From NCBI GenBank assembly GCA_021464415.1, contig CM038471.1, positions 75,560,414 to 75,624,413 of the forward strand: a DNA stretch of 64,000 nucleotides. The letters are read 5' to 3'. The first letter of the stretch is position 1; the number at the start of each line of letters is the position of its first letter. Positions 20,885-31,623 of the stretch are shown here, piece after piece. The DNA is from Lonicera japonica. Taxonomy: Eukaryota; Streptophyta; Magnoliopsida; Dipsacales; Caprifoliaceae. A program made the translations under genes and the position numbers. Under the pieces are notes generated by a model. It saw only the letters and a program-made list of their open reading frames with translations. It was not told the origin of the DNA and ran no database searches.

Positions 20885-20924
20885 CTGGTAAGGATTCTCA
20901 CTCTCCACCTGGTAAGGATTCTCA
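20885..20924 (+). repeat. 24-bp tandem duplication containing a splice donor
   Basis: CTGGTAAGGATTCTCA occurs at 20885-20900 and 20909-20924. Each copy carries CTG|GTAAGG, a plausible 5' splice site for the 5'UTR intron of the prefoldin gene, giving two candidate donors (20888 and 20912). Confidence 0.85.
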
Positions 20925-22055
20925 TCTAGATTTCATTTTTCATTTTCGTTGGTGAATGGATGGAACAATGTAATATTAGGGTTTAGTTCTGTTAACAGAA
21001 TTTGTTGTATTTTATGATTTCTGGGGAATGATTTTGAGAAGTTCCTTGTGGGGGTAGCTTTCATATTTGTGGGTTTTATAGGTGAGAAATTTTATTAAGA
21101 AATGGCAGTGTGTTACACAAACGGGGTAATCCTCCCCAATTAACTGTCCTGGATTTGAAACTCCCCCGACGGGTTTGAGTATGCTCTTTTCTGAATATTT
21201 ACTCTCTCTAGATTCGCCGTAATTCCTGTGGAATACTTCGTCACTATTCCATTTAGGGATTAAAGTGCTCCATACAGGGGCTGAACTTGCCCACTAATTT
21301 GTGAATTGGACAGTTATGCAATCTAAGGTTGAGATTATTTGTTTGTGGGTTAATGAATTGACCATTGTATGTTTGAGGAAATGTCCCAAGGAAAAATGTT
21401 CCTCCAAATAAAGCTAAAACTAATTTCTTTGAACCCAACATAATGCATGTAATACCCTGTATCCTAATCACACGTAAATCCTTCATTAATTCTCGTATTA
21501 GGCCCGTTTAAGTGTACGAACTCGCATTGAATAGTGAGTTTTTTTTCGCGTGGGATTTTACCGTTGGAACACCTCTTAACTGGATTCGGGGCATCACAAT
21601 GCAAATAAGTTAGATATCTGAAGAAGCTTTTGCATATATAGTGGATTTGAATGGGTTATTTGGGAAAAAGGTTGAATCCATGGAAAATAATAAGTTTGTG
21701 TGGGTACTGGGTAGTTTTTGACTTACATAAAACATGAGAAAATTAGGTTAAACCAAGTTCTACTATGAAGTTGATTCCAAGGAAGTTTTAATATAGTTAG
21801 GACACAGTGAAGATGGAAAATAGGAAATATTGGACAATTTCCTTTGAAAAATTGTGCACTCAAACACAATTCCTATTGTCTGTCTGTCTGTTTTTTTTTT
21901 TTTTGCTTTTTCAAACTTTGTTCCAATTATCCATCACCATGTTCCATTTAAAGCTCTAGTTTATGTTGTGTTTATAGTTTTATTTCTTTTTGAAAACTTT
22001 CAATGGCTTGTTTTTGCTGGTTTTATAATCTTTGGTTGGTCCCACCATTTTGCAG

Positions 22056-22107
22056 TATAATAGCAAACACTGAGAAAGTTTCTTCTTCATCAGCTTCTTG
22101 ATTCAAC
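22056..22107 (+). other. PFD4: Probable second 5'UTR exon of PFD4
   Basis: CCATTTTGCAG ending at 22055 is a good acceptor, followed by 52 nt of leader to ATG. Together with the donors near 20888/20912 it defines a 5'UTR intron of about 1.15 kb. Inferred from splice signals only; no transcript evidence. Confidence 0.55.
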
Positions 22108-22116
22108 ATGCAGCAG
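22108..22116 (+). CDS. PFD4: PFD4 coding exon 1 (nine nucleotides)
   Basis: ATG CAG CAG followed by donor GTAAGT. A three-codon start exon (MQQ), as expected for this family, whose members begin MQQ. Confidence 0.8.
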
Positions 22117-25100
22117 GTAAGTCATAAAGCCCTCTTATATGTATTCATTGAAAATCCTATGTAGTCTCTTGTGTCCCACATTGTTCTTTTTAACCAATCT
22201 TTTCCTTTTTGCACTGACAATCACCATAATTTACACGAAAAAGGCTGGAGTAGCTTCAGAAACGGAGGTGACATGGGAGGATCAGCAGAACATTAACAAA
22301 TTTGGTAGATTGAATAACCGACTTCACGACCTGGATGATGAGATCAAGATTGCTAAGGTACCCTTCATGACAAAATATTTGCATTTTTCCTACTAAAGGA
22401 AGTTTTATGAGAGGTCTTGAAGATTTCTCTTAAAATAAGTTTTTTGCAGTAAAACAATAAGTAGACTAAATATTATGACATTTATGGTTAAAGTTTGAGT
22501 GAGAGAGATGAGTGTTGAACTATTAAAAGGACACTCCAACATAATTAGGAGGGGAAAAGTTTAAAATTTTGATTTTGTCCACTGAAATGAGTGAAACTCT
22601 CAACTGTCAACAGTTGTTATACAGCTAGATGTTTGTGCACTGCATGTGCAACACGTGTTAAAATTTGATAGTGTAGATGTAAATATGAGTACTAGAATGA
22701 GTAAAATCTGTAGTTCTAATCACTATATATATATATATATATATAAAATGAAAACGAAGATACCCTGAAATAGAAATAAAGTTTGAAAGTGTTTGTTGAA
22801 AGCTATGTGATTCTTTATATAATAGGAAGGTTCTCTTTTAGTTGTATATGTTTGTGGACTTATAGTTATACCTGTAGTTTATTGGAATTCCAAATCAGTT
22901 TGGTTCAACTGACCTTAAATCTGTGATTATAAAAAGAAGGTGATTCCATGTAGACTGCTCGAGGATTGTAGTTTTATTTGTTTGTAATCAAGGTTTGTTA
23001 CTCTGTTTTTCTTCTTCATTGATTTGCTAGTTAATGCTCCTCTTGTATCAAGAGTTAAGAGCTATATTATATCTGTTTATTCACATTTGAACTAACAATT
23101 TAATAGCACAATCAGAGAGGATAACAGTCATTTATAGAGCATATTCAAAAGGGCGGGCGGCAATTTTAGAATCGACATGAAAACACACCATGATACGTAA
23201 TTGGCAGGAAATTGATAAGAGAATTCGTGTTCGTGGCTAGAGATTTTAACATGACATTGTCTCGTGTTGCGTGTCTATAGTTTGGAACGAAATTGAAACA
23301 GAATCAGAGTCTTATCGTGTCTAAATGAGAGAGAAAATTTTTGTTTCTACTTGTATTAGGATGTGTCTACTATGATGAACAATTGTAATTGTGTATGTTG
23401 TGTCGTGTTCATGTTAGCTAAAAACAAGAAGAATGCCGGTTGTGTTCATATCCTCATTTTTCTTGTTTTGCCAGATTGTGTGGCAAAAACATGACCCAAA
23501 AACACGAATTGCCGGCCCCTAATATTCTAGTATCAAAGGCATGAAGATGATTTCATCCAGCATAGTTGAATTGGTTAGAAAAAACTCTTACTTTGAGAAT
23601 TTGAGTTGGTTGTCATATCATGGAAGATGGCATGGAGATATAATTCACATAAATGTGTTATGTTTGAAGAGAATACCAGCTAGAAACTAAGGTATGGTAT
23701 AGAAGAGGAGAATTTGGGCATTAGGAAGTTGTGAGAATGTTGAAAAAATGTGGGATAGTATTATAGTAATGTGAATGTTTAAAACTTTATATACCAGATT
23801 TGAGGTGTTTTACATAGCCTAGGCAAAATGAAGCGTAAGCCTCAATGTCTTGTTAAAAACCACCAAAATATTATCAAAAAAAAAAAAATTCTAGTAAAAT
23901 CATAACAATGTTATGCCATGGTTAGCATCATAAACATGCAAAATCATTGTCACCAACACAAAAACTTACATATATAACATCATCAGAAAAGATCGTACGA
24001 ACAAAATATAAATAACACTGGGTAATTTCATTAAAAGATTCAATTTAGATTTCAGTGACATGATGATCTAAAATTTCACTAGCTGAAATTGAACACATGT
24101 ATTGATTTTTTATTGCACCTACCTCCAGATTGAATTTTTCAGTGAAATTTTGTGGAGATGATCTATTCATTATAGAGATTATTTTCACCAAATTTCATGA
24201 AAGTATTCATTCATTTACTCAAAATGGACTGTTGTTTTTCTTAAAGAGAGGACCGTCATCTTTAGGGCAGGGTTGTATATATGTGTATAATATATTAGGT
24301 GAACCTGCTCAGTTTAGTGCAATAAAATCCCTTGTTTTGTTGACTGCAAAACACTTCATCAATATTCAAATAGATTTAGGTAAAAGTCACATCTTAACTT
24401 CTTCTTTTCTTTTTTCTTTTTATTATTATTATTAAGAAATGAAATTTTATTGCATCAAACACAATAAGATACAATCGAGAGGAGGGAAAGCCCAGCGGAT
24501 GAGAAATCCTATGAGGCTAAACCCTATATAACTTCAAGACAACAGAAAACAACAGACCCAAAACACACTCATAGCACCCAGGACATAAAGCTATCATAAT
24601 TCAAGATAAACAAGAAACAATCAACAGAATTAAAGACATTCAAGTCTTTATCCCATAGCCCGACTAGAAAAATACAATGAGAGCTATAATTGAATGTAGC
24701 GGAAGAGAATTCAAGTGCAAGGTGGGAGCTCTATCTCTGGCTGCTGTTGTCTATTCTATCTGGCAGGAGAGAAACTACAGAATATTCAGGAATATAGGCC
24801 AAGATTGGAAACAGGTTTTGACCAAGGTTGAGGAATTGATCATAGGAGCCACATGGAAATGGAGAATAATAAGGTCATATAAGAATTGGGTAACGTGTAT
24901 GGAGTGGGGTCTAAAAGATAGTATACTTCTTGTATAGTTCTGATTTGAGTGCTGTGTTGGGTAAATAGTTTAGGCATCATAGTTGGTGCATTGGTTTTTG
25001 TATTATGGTGTCCTGTAATTGTGTGTTGATTTTATAAAATTTCAAATTTCACCCAAAAAAAAACAGAAGCCTCCAAATGAACTTCTTTTTCTTTTTTGGT

Positions 25101-26949
25101 TTTTATATTTTCTTAAACCCTCCCCATATTTGAGAAAAGTCCGCATACCCATGAAGAGATTCAATTTAGCAGAGTCATTGCTATAAATAGGTGATGAGGT
25201 GCAATCTTGTGCACCAAATATGACCTCTATAATGTGAGCATGTAGAAGATTCTCGAGCATGTAAACTGAAATTACGCTCAGAACAACTTGGACTATGAGG
25301 CCATAGGATGGACTTGCTGAATAGTCTTTTTCCAATTTATTTGTTCCAAGACCTTTTGTAATAGAACTCCCGATGTTCCTTCCGGGTTTTCATGTTCATA
25401 TCAAATTGACTTCACGTTTTGTTCAGCACCTCTAAATGCTTTTACGACGATTTCAAGTAATTAGTTTTTGCTTGCTGATTTTACCAATAACTTAATTAAA
25501 TAGGAGTAACGTTTGAATTTCTGACATAAGGAGGGTCAGTGTTCTAAAAATCCCCGATTTAGGCCGATTTATTGGTGATCGGCTATGCCCCGATACGATT
25601 ATGCATGATTGGCTGAAAAAAGCGGCCAGGCAAAAAATCGGATTTTATCAGAAAAAATCGGCAAAAAATCGGATTTGAGTATTTTGGCTTTTGACATGCT
25701 TATGTTTTACTGCTTAGGACTCTCTACTCTCTCTCTCTACTTTTGAGATTGCATAATAGTGCATATACTCTGTTGCTACAAGCTTAGTTTGTTTCTACAT
25801 GCTTGGTACTTTGTTTCTATTAATTTATTAATGTCCATTTTGCTACTATTATGTTTTATTTAGCATATTGTTATATAATATATTATTTATATGGTGAACA
25901 GTGCATATCCGATTTTTTCCGATTTATCCCCGATAAAATGAAAAAACCCCACTCCCCACCTTGCCGATCGATTTCCGATTCACGATTTTTAGAACATTGA
26001 GGAGGGTAAATACATCAGTTCTTTGAAAGGAAGAAACGCCTATAGCGTAAAAACCCTTGGCTCATTCCATCTTTTATGTGTAGGTTAAAAGATAATATAT
26101 ACATATAAAGATTTAAGTGCAAATTGTTATCTATGGCCTCATGTTAGGCTTGGCTTTGGTATGGTCTAAGCTATGTCCTATCTTCCTTTCTTTATAACAA
26201 AACTGAAGATATAAGCAAGTTGTAATATTTAAATGGTGGTTGCTAAGGTTACCCTAGAAATTGCTCCCCAACACCATATGCACACTTAAAATGATTGTAC
26301 ATAATGGTCAAAAAGTAGTACCCTAATTTATTTTTCGTGCACACATTGCGCGTGTACGTAAAATGATAAAAGTTAAATCTTTTCCAAGTGATGCAAAACA
26401 TTCTCATTTCTGCTCGCTCAAACTTTTTTGTACGAATTGACATCGCACCAAGCTGATAAAAGGAAAGAGAGACAGATCACTAAATGCATGTGTATACAAA
26501 TTCATTTGATTGGTGCCTAGTCAGTCAGAATTAAAAAAGGAGTCAGAGTAGCATTTTCCCCAATATCCTAAATTACATCAATACTGTCCAAAATACCTAA
26601 ATTTAATTATAAGATATAATTGATACACAAATCCAAATTTGCTAAATTTCCTTTCATCATATTCTTAATCATCCCCATCTTTTTACAGGAAACGAATGAA
26701 AATCTCGAGGATGCAGGGAACGAGTTAATATTGACGGACGAGGAGGTGGTGCGCTTCCAAATAGGGGAGGTTTTCGCGCATGTACCTCGGGAAGAAGTTG
26801 AAAACAGGATAGAGGAGATGAAAGCAGCGACCGATAAAAACTTAGAAAAGCTGGAGGAAGAGAAGGAATCCATTCTTGCACAGATGGCTGCTTTGAAGAG
26901 GATTTTATATGGCAAGTTTAAGGATTCCATCAATCTTGAGGAGGATTGA
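22108..26949 (+). CDS. PFD4: Prefoldin subunit 4
   Basis: Three coding exons (22108-22116, 22244-22357, 26689-26949) join in frame to 127 residues. Prefoldin is a six-subunit cytosolic jellyfish-shaped chaperone that hands nascent actin and tubulin to the TRiC/CCT chaperonin; subunit 4 is one of the beta-type subunits. The protein is two long helices around a hairpin core: [20 protein letters not shown] in the N-terminal helix, [20 protein letters not shown] forming the beta hairpins, then a Glu/Lys-rich C-terminal coiled coil ending DSINLEED. It is close to the Arabidopsis subunit (about 129 residues) along the whole length, with no break. Donors are CAG|GTAAGT and AAG|GTACCC; acceptors AAAAAG|GCTGG (weak) and TTTACAG|GAAAC. 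The ATG at 22108 is chosen because the family begins MQQ. Intron 2 is 4.3 kb and contains LINE fragments and a hAT element. The gene is unlinked in function to its neighbours. Confidence 0.95.
22244..22357 (+). CDS. PFD4: PFD4 coding exon 2
   Basis: 38 codons from [15 protein letters not shown] to [10 protein letters not shown], ending at the donor AAG|GTACCC. The acceptor AAAAAG|GCTGG is preceded by a modest pyrimidine tract; a nearby alternative cannot be ruled out but would shorten the conserved start. Confidence 0.9.
24430..24665 (-). mobile_element. LINE 3'UTR-like fragment, antisense
   Basis: Read on the minus strand it runs through TTTTGGGTCTGTTGTTTTCT and GATTGTATCTTATTGTG to GCAATAAAATTTCATTTC and then (TAA)n. 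This is the composition and tail of a plant L1-type LINE 3' end. It lies head to head with the sense LINE fragment that follows. No coding part is kept. Confidence 0.5.
24666..25063 (+). mobile_element. 5'-truncated LINE fragment (ORF2 C-terminus and 3'UTR)
   Basis: The frame 24677-24937 includes [18 protein letters not shown] followed by a Trp-rich tail (ATWKWRI...NWV), the C-terminal end of plant L1 ORF2 after the reverse transcriptase and zinc-binding region. It is followed by a T/G-rich 3'UTR (TTTTGTATTATGGTGTCCTG) and a nine-A tail at 25055-25063. Only the last part of ORF2 remains, as expected for 5' truncation by target-primed reverse transcription. It is inside PFD4 intron 2, in the sense orientation. 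No target duplication was found. Confidence 0.7.
25537..25999. mobile_element. Non-autonomous hAT element with perfect 8-bp target duplication
   Basis: Ends CAGTGTTCTAAAAATC and GATTTTTAGAACATTG are inverted repeats with one mismatch. The flanks are the identical octamer AGGAGGGT (25529-25536 and 26000-26007), the hAT signature. The ends are packed with ATCGG/CCGAT motifs (GCCGATTT, AAAATCGGATTT, CCGATTTATCCCCGAT), as for subterminal transposase-binding repeats. 463 bp, no transposase. A second family member is at 55173-55745. Located in PFD4 intron 2. Confidence 0.92.
26689..26949 (+). CDS. PFD4: PFD4 coding exon 3
   Basis: 86 codons plus TGA. Acceptor CTTTTTACAG|GAAACG. Encodes the beta-hairpin core and C-terminal coiled coil of prefoldin subunit 4 ([11 protein letters not shown]... 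to NLEED). Confidence 0.95.
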   Translation, partial: ETNENLEDAGNELILTDEEVVRFQIGEVFAHVPREEVENRIEEMKAATDKNLEKLEEEKESILAQMAALKRILYGKFKDSINLEED

Positions 26950-28179
26950 TTATTATACGATAGTAGAAAAATATATATCTGTAAGTTGTTATCTTGCTTG
27001 ATTACAAGACTGCCATGTTGTTTCGTTGAGATAGAAATCTTAGAATTCTAAAGGCTTTGGGAGTATTTTGGTTTTTGGGTATGACAGAGACAGATGTTTT
27101 TGGTAATGGATGTATGTTTGCCTGTGTTGAATTATGGATATGATTTTGCTACTTTGTTTTATGTGTTTTTCTTCATTTAGTTTTAGGACTGGTGAAAAGC
27201 AAGTCTTTTGGAATTGAGAGATTAGTTATTCAGGTTGGTACTTACGTAGTCCACAAATTATTGCATAAAACAAAAGTATCAATCCAGCGGGACTAGTGAA
27301 AATTTTGGGTTGCTCTAGGATTCACCCCTAATTATATAATTTTAATGCAAAATGGGTTTGCAGATCAATTATTTGTGTCGATAACATTTCTCAAGTTTTT
27401 TATACAAGGTAACAAACTTACAAACAACTTATTTTTCAGACTGTTACTTACTTAGTCCACAAATTCAAGATCTCCTGAATGACGAATTTTCCTGGTCTCA
27501 AGTTATATATAAACTTGGCCATGTACTTCGTTCTAACTTCATAAAATGTTGTTCACAAATTTCGCAGCCAAATTAAATATTGTTCACAAATTCCGCAGCC
27601 AAATTAAAGATAGCCCGCCCTTACTGTGATTACTCAAAAATAAAACCTACACTACGCTCAAGATAAGAGTATGAATATGTTTATTTTTATATAAATCATT
27701 TAAAGTCTCTCTCAAAGTACTAGAATGAATGAAACCGCACCCATGGCTATTTTTTAAAATTTTTCTTTTTTAGTAAAATTACTGCGAACCCTCCATTTGC
27801 TTTTTTCTATAAAGTACACCTAAAAAGTGAACCTAAGTGCATAATTTATAACTCCCACCCTATATACATATAAAAATTTGATTATGCCTTACAGCTCTCA
27901 TTGACCCGGATGTGCATGCTATTGACCTACCAAATTAATTTCATGATAATTTTGAATAGATTTATTGATAATTTTTTTAAGTTAACGATGTTAGCACTCT
28001 ACAAAAATACCCTTAATACTTCAAAATCAATTATTTTTATTGACTAAAAACTGTCCTAAAAGATCTGTATAAAGTTTCACTAAAAATAATTTTAGAGTGA
28101 TAGATTATTTTGATGGAGTGTTAATGTCGTTACTCCTTTTTTTATTGAATAATTAGATGCATGTTTAAAACACTTTGGT
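26950..28179. other. PFD4 3'UTR and downstream spacer
   Basis: The first 200-300 bp after TGA are T-rich and probably include the 3'UTR of PFD4. Beyond that nothing coding or repetitive is recognised apart from a short direct repeat of TTGTTCACAAATTYCGCAGC near 27550 and 27580. Confidence 0.45.
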
Positions 28180-28530
28180 TATCACTTTATCCAACAATAT
28201 TTTCAAAAAACGTAAATTTTTGAATTTATTATCGTAAAAGTAATATTATAGAATAACTTTTAGAGCATATAAAAAAATTGTATGCTACGCATACTATTAT
28301 ATATGCTATTGATGTATCTTACCAAATAAAATATATAAAAAAAAATGTGTGAATCTAGTTTTGAAAATAACTAATCACATGGATGAATCATTTATCTAGA
28401 ATACTTCATGTTCTTATTTGGCACAACAAATACACTCATGATATATAGCGACTGTTTTTAACAAGAAATTGAGAGTTTTTTTCTTCCCATTTTTGTTTGT
28501 GCATTATATAAGTGGAAGTTAATGCACCTA
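28180..28530. repeat. Dispersed repeat, copy 1 of a pair with 39060-39515
   Basis: Shares ordered blocks with 39060-39515: CAATATTTTCAAA, TTATTATCGTAAAAGTAATA TTATAGAATA, TACCAAATAAA, AAAATAACTAAT, GGYRCAACAAAYRCACYC, GAGAGTTT, and CCCATTTTTGTKTGTGCAT. Noncoding. Either a diverged segmental duplication or two copies of an unclassified transposon. Confidence 0.65.
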
Positions 28531-28915
28531 TATTTGTTGAATTTGATTACTTAATTCAGAAGGTAAATTTTCCACTCATATATATATATATATATATGCC
28601 CACATAAATTAACTTAATTATAACTGGTACATCCCAATTAAAATTAAGTTTATAACATAGAACAGGAGTTAAATCAATTGCATTCATCATTACAAGATAA
28701 AAAGATAATTAATAATACTCTAATTTACATCAGACTAAACAAGGTCGATCTAGGATCATAAGAGAATATTATAAAAGGTCTTGAATTCAAACTTCCATCA
28801 AATGAGCAAAAGAGATGCAAAACTCGGAGTTCCGTAAACTATTTGACCAATTAACTTGAAGTGTCCTGCAGGTTTGCTTCACATTTTCTTTCGCATTCAA
28901 ATTATCTGTGCACAG

Positions 28916-28918
<3 letters not shown>

Positions 28919-28950
<32 letters not shown>
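28919..28950. repeat. (CT)16 microsatellite
   Basis: Thirty-two bp of perfect CT repeat. The ORF across it is not a gene. Confidence 0.95.
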
Positions 28951-28951
<1 letters not shown>

Positions 28952-29955
28952 AAATAATGGAATTAGGGCTCTTGCTGATCGATGTTGATTCTGGTGAACA
29001 TTGGTCCTTGTACCACCATTTCAAACTCATACAACCATCATTATGTATTAATTGCTTTTACAATAAGCACTTCAATAATATTGCAACCTGCTTAAAAAAT
29101 GTTAATCTTGCTCAGTGGCGAATCCCGGATTATGGGGCCAAGGGGCAGATAACTTTCTTTTAAAAAATCGTTCCATAAATCTACAAATCAATTAATTCAA
29201 TCAATCATTTATTTTTATCCAAATTATAATATGAATATGAAAATGTCAATAACACACTCTCAATATTCAATATACTCAATCAATTCATATTATCAATCAA
29301 TCTACATTAATATGATTATCACTATAATTCATATCACAAAGGTCAATCAGTTTCCAACTTTTTTATAAAAACACACCCTAAACAAACAACATTATTTGTT
29401 GTCAAGAACAAAAAATCCATCACAATTCAGTGGATAATTTTCAGTTAATTCAACTAAAGTTCAGCCAAAATATATATATATATACCAATATATTTCTAAA
29501 ATTAATGATGCCCAGTTTTTCTAATGAGCTCTTAATGAGTTTGAATCTTGGCTGGAAAGAACAAAACAACCATGATACTGAAAGAACAAAATGAAAAGAC
29601 TATATTTTTGTTCTCACATTATTTACCTAACTTAATTAACATAAAATATGGCTTTCAAGGAAACTTCAGTGAAACCCAGAAAAAAGGAAAAAGGGAAAAA
29701 CACGTAAGAATTGAAATTGACTAGAAATCAAGAAAATAAGAAGAAAAGAAATGGAGGATATTGCAACCAAAACATAACAAAATAAATAAACAAACAAGAA
29801 ATAAAAGAGTAAGAGGGTTACCACAGGGTTTGAGTCTTTGAGAGATTGAGATGAGAGATTGAGGAGAGAGGCGGAGGAGCTAACAGATTGAGGTGGATTG
29901 AGGAGCTGAGAGAATAGAGATCGAAGTTATATATATTTTTTCCAAGGGGTCGATA
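28951..29955. other. Transposon-like spacer hosting the copia insertion
   Basis: CAGTGGCGAATCCCGGATT at 29113 is a sequence commonly seen at ends of plant hAT-like elements. From 29820 to 29955 the minus strand is CT-rich and leader-like (AATCTCTCATCTCAATCTCT) and continues beyond the copia element at 35860-35940 (GCAGCAGCAGCAACCCTCCC), so the retrotransposon split an older unit. No coding exon of that unit was found. Confidence 0.35.
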
Positions 29956-30767
29956 TTGTTGTGTTTGGCTTGTAATTCATGCAAGCAGTGAGAGTTCAAA
30001 GTTGTTATTGCAGTAAAACAGTGCACTCGGATTTAGTGCAAAGTTGTTATTGCACTAAAGTAGTTTACTACAATGTTGTTATTGCAGTAAAACAGTGCAC
30101 TCGGGCTTGAGTGCAAAGTTGTTATTGCACTACTCGGATTTGGCTGCAAAGTTGTTATTGCAGCAAAGCAGTGCACTCGGATTGACTGCAATATGTATAT
30201 TGCAGTTGGGTGCAAAATCAGTTTTGCACTAGGCAGAATACCCAGAATGAAGTGCAAAGTTGTTATTGCACCTGGGCGGGTAAAAGGCAAATTGCCTTGT
30301 TTTTTCACTTGGTATAAATAGAAAGTCTTATTTCTATTTTGTAGAGACTTGAAAGAGAGTTGTCTTGTTAGAGTGAAAAAGAGAAAGACAAGTGCTTAGC
30401 TAGGGTTTAGCTAAGGTGAGAGGTGATCTTTGGAGGTTTGTTTCATTGATCTAGAGTTAGGTTTATTGTGAGAGAATTGTTGTAAATTCTTGGTTAATCA
30501 ATAAAATTGCTCCCTCTTGGTGGAAGACCTAAAGGTTTCCATAAAAACACGGTGTGTTCTTTCTTGCTTTATTTTGCTCTTGATTGTCATTGTTATTTAT
30601 CTTCCATCTATATTTGCTTGAGTTTGTGTTGGTGATTCTTGGTTCGATCTAAGATCCTATTGCTTGACGGTTTCCGCCCGCCAAGTGTTCGTGGAAATTC
30701 CCGAAAGGGATTTCTCGGCTTTATAGGTGGATTTGGGACTTGTTTATTGTTCCCACATTCACAACAA
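29956..30767 (+). repeat. 5' LTR of the copia element (812 bp)
   Basis: Begins TTGTTGTGTTTGGC and ends CCCACATTCACAACAA directly before the primer site. A TATA box (GGTATAAATAG) is at about 30311. The first 310 bp carry eight short imperfect hairpins of the type TGCAAAGTTGTTATTGCA. The minus-strand ORF at 30033-30308 is a by-product of these repeats and recurs in the other LTR. Confidence 0.95.
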
Positions 30768-30768
30768 G

Positions 30769-30780
30769 TGGTATCAGAGG
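30769..30780 (+). promoter_or_regulatory. Primer-binding site (tRNA-Met type)
   Basis: TGGTATCAGAGG, one base after the 5' LTR. Plants' copia elements use the 3' end of initiator methionine tRNA, complementary to TGGTATCAGAGC; the last base differs. Confidence 0.9.
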
Positions 30781-30855
30781 ATTTGGTTGGTGAATAGTGT
30801 TTAGTATCAAGGTTTGGCTATTGGGTGCAAGGTGTGTGCGCCAAGTGTTCGATAA

Positions 30856-31623
30856 ATGGCCGAAGGGACTCAAACCGGAGTAGTAGCAACACAAGCTAGT
30901 TCTTCTACCATTGTAGGTGTTGGGAGCACTATGGAGGTTAAGATAAAGCCTTATGATGAGGTTATCAATTTCGGTATTTGGCAAAGACGGATGCGGGGAG
31001 TACTCATACAATCTAATTTGCAAGTTGCATTGCTTGGACTTGAAAAAAAGCCGCAAGATATGTTCGAAGACCAATGGAATGAGATTGATAAGAAAGCTAT
31101 GTCCGCTATAGAGATGCATGTGACCGACGAAGTGTTAAGAAACTTGATGTCGGAGAAGAATGCAAAGGATATGTGGACTAGAATGGAGGAGATGTACATA
31201 AGGAAGTCTATGTCCAACAAGTTGAACCTCAAGAAGCAACTTTTTAAGTTGAAAATGAAGGAGGGGCAAGATTTGAACAAGCACATTAATGTCTTCAAGG
31301 CAATAGTGCATGACCTTGAGAGAATTGATGTTGTATTTGATGAGGAGGATCGCGCCTTATTGTTGCTTGCTTCATTGCCGGACTCATATGATCACTTTGT
31401 TACCACATTGATATTTGGCAAGACAACGCTCAAATTTAATGAGGTTGTCAAGGACCTCCAATCGCACGTGGCCATGAAAAAGGGAGGTAACGGGGCAAGT
31501 TCTTCGTCAAGTGAGGGCTTGGTTGCCAATAGTGGTAGTGGTGAACGAAGTGGGCGGTCAAGGTCACGGGGTGCCAAGAATAGAGGCAAGAGTCGGTCTC
31601 AATCTCGAGATCGAAGTAATTAG
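30856..31623 (+). pseudogene. Copia gag region, ended by a premature stop
   Basis: 255 codons starting MAEGTQTGVVATQ. It has a copia Gag fold region (FGIWQRRMRGVL, KDMWTRMEEMY, LNLKKQLFKLKMKEGQDLNK, LLLASLPDSYDHFVT) and an Arg/Ser-rich tail. A TAG at 31621-31623 stops it just before the zinc knuckle, which reads CFKCHKVGHIKKNY, its last Cys replaced by Tyr. In an active relative gag-pol would be one frame, so both changes disable it. Confidence 0.85.

Noticed and set aside
24130..24435. 101-codon plus-strand ORF in PFD4 intron 2
   Set aside because: No motif, AT-biased, and ends in a microsatellite; not supported as a gene.
26607..26933. Minus-strand ORFs opposite PFD4 exon 3
   Set aside because: They are shadows of the conserved prefoldin exon, which explains the open frames.
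28861..29163. 100-codon plus-strand ORF
   Set aside because: It runs through a (CT)16 microsatellite and into CAGTGGCGAATCCCGG transposon-like sequence; no domain.
30033..30308. Minus-strand ORF of 91 codons, repeated at 35125-35400
   Set aside because: It is antisense to the hairpin array of the copia LTR; both copies exist only because the LTR is duplicated.
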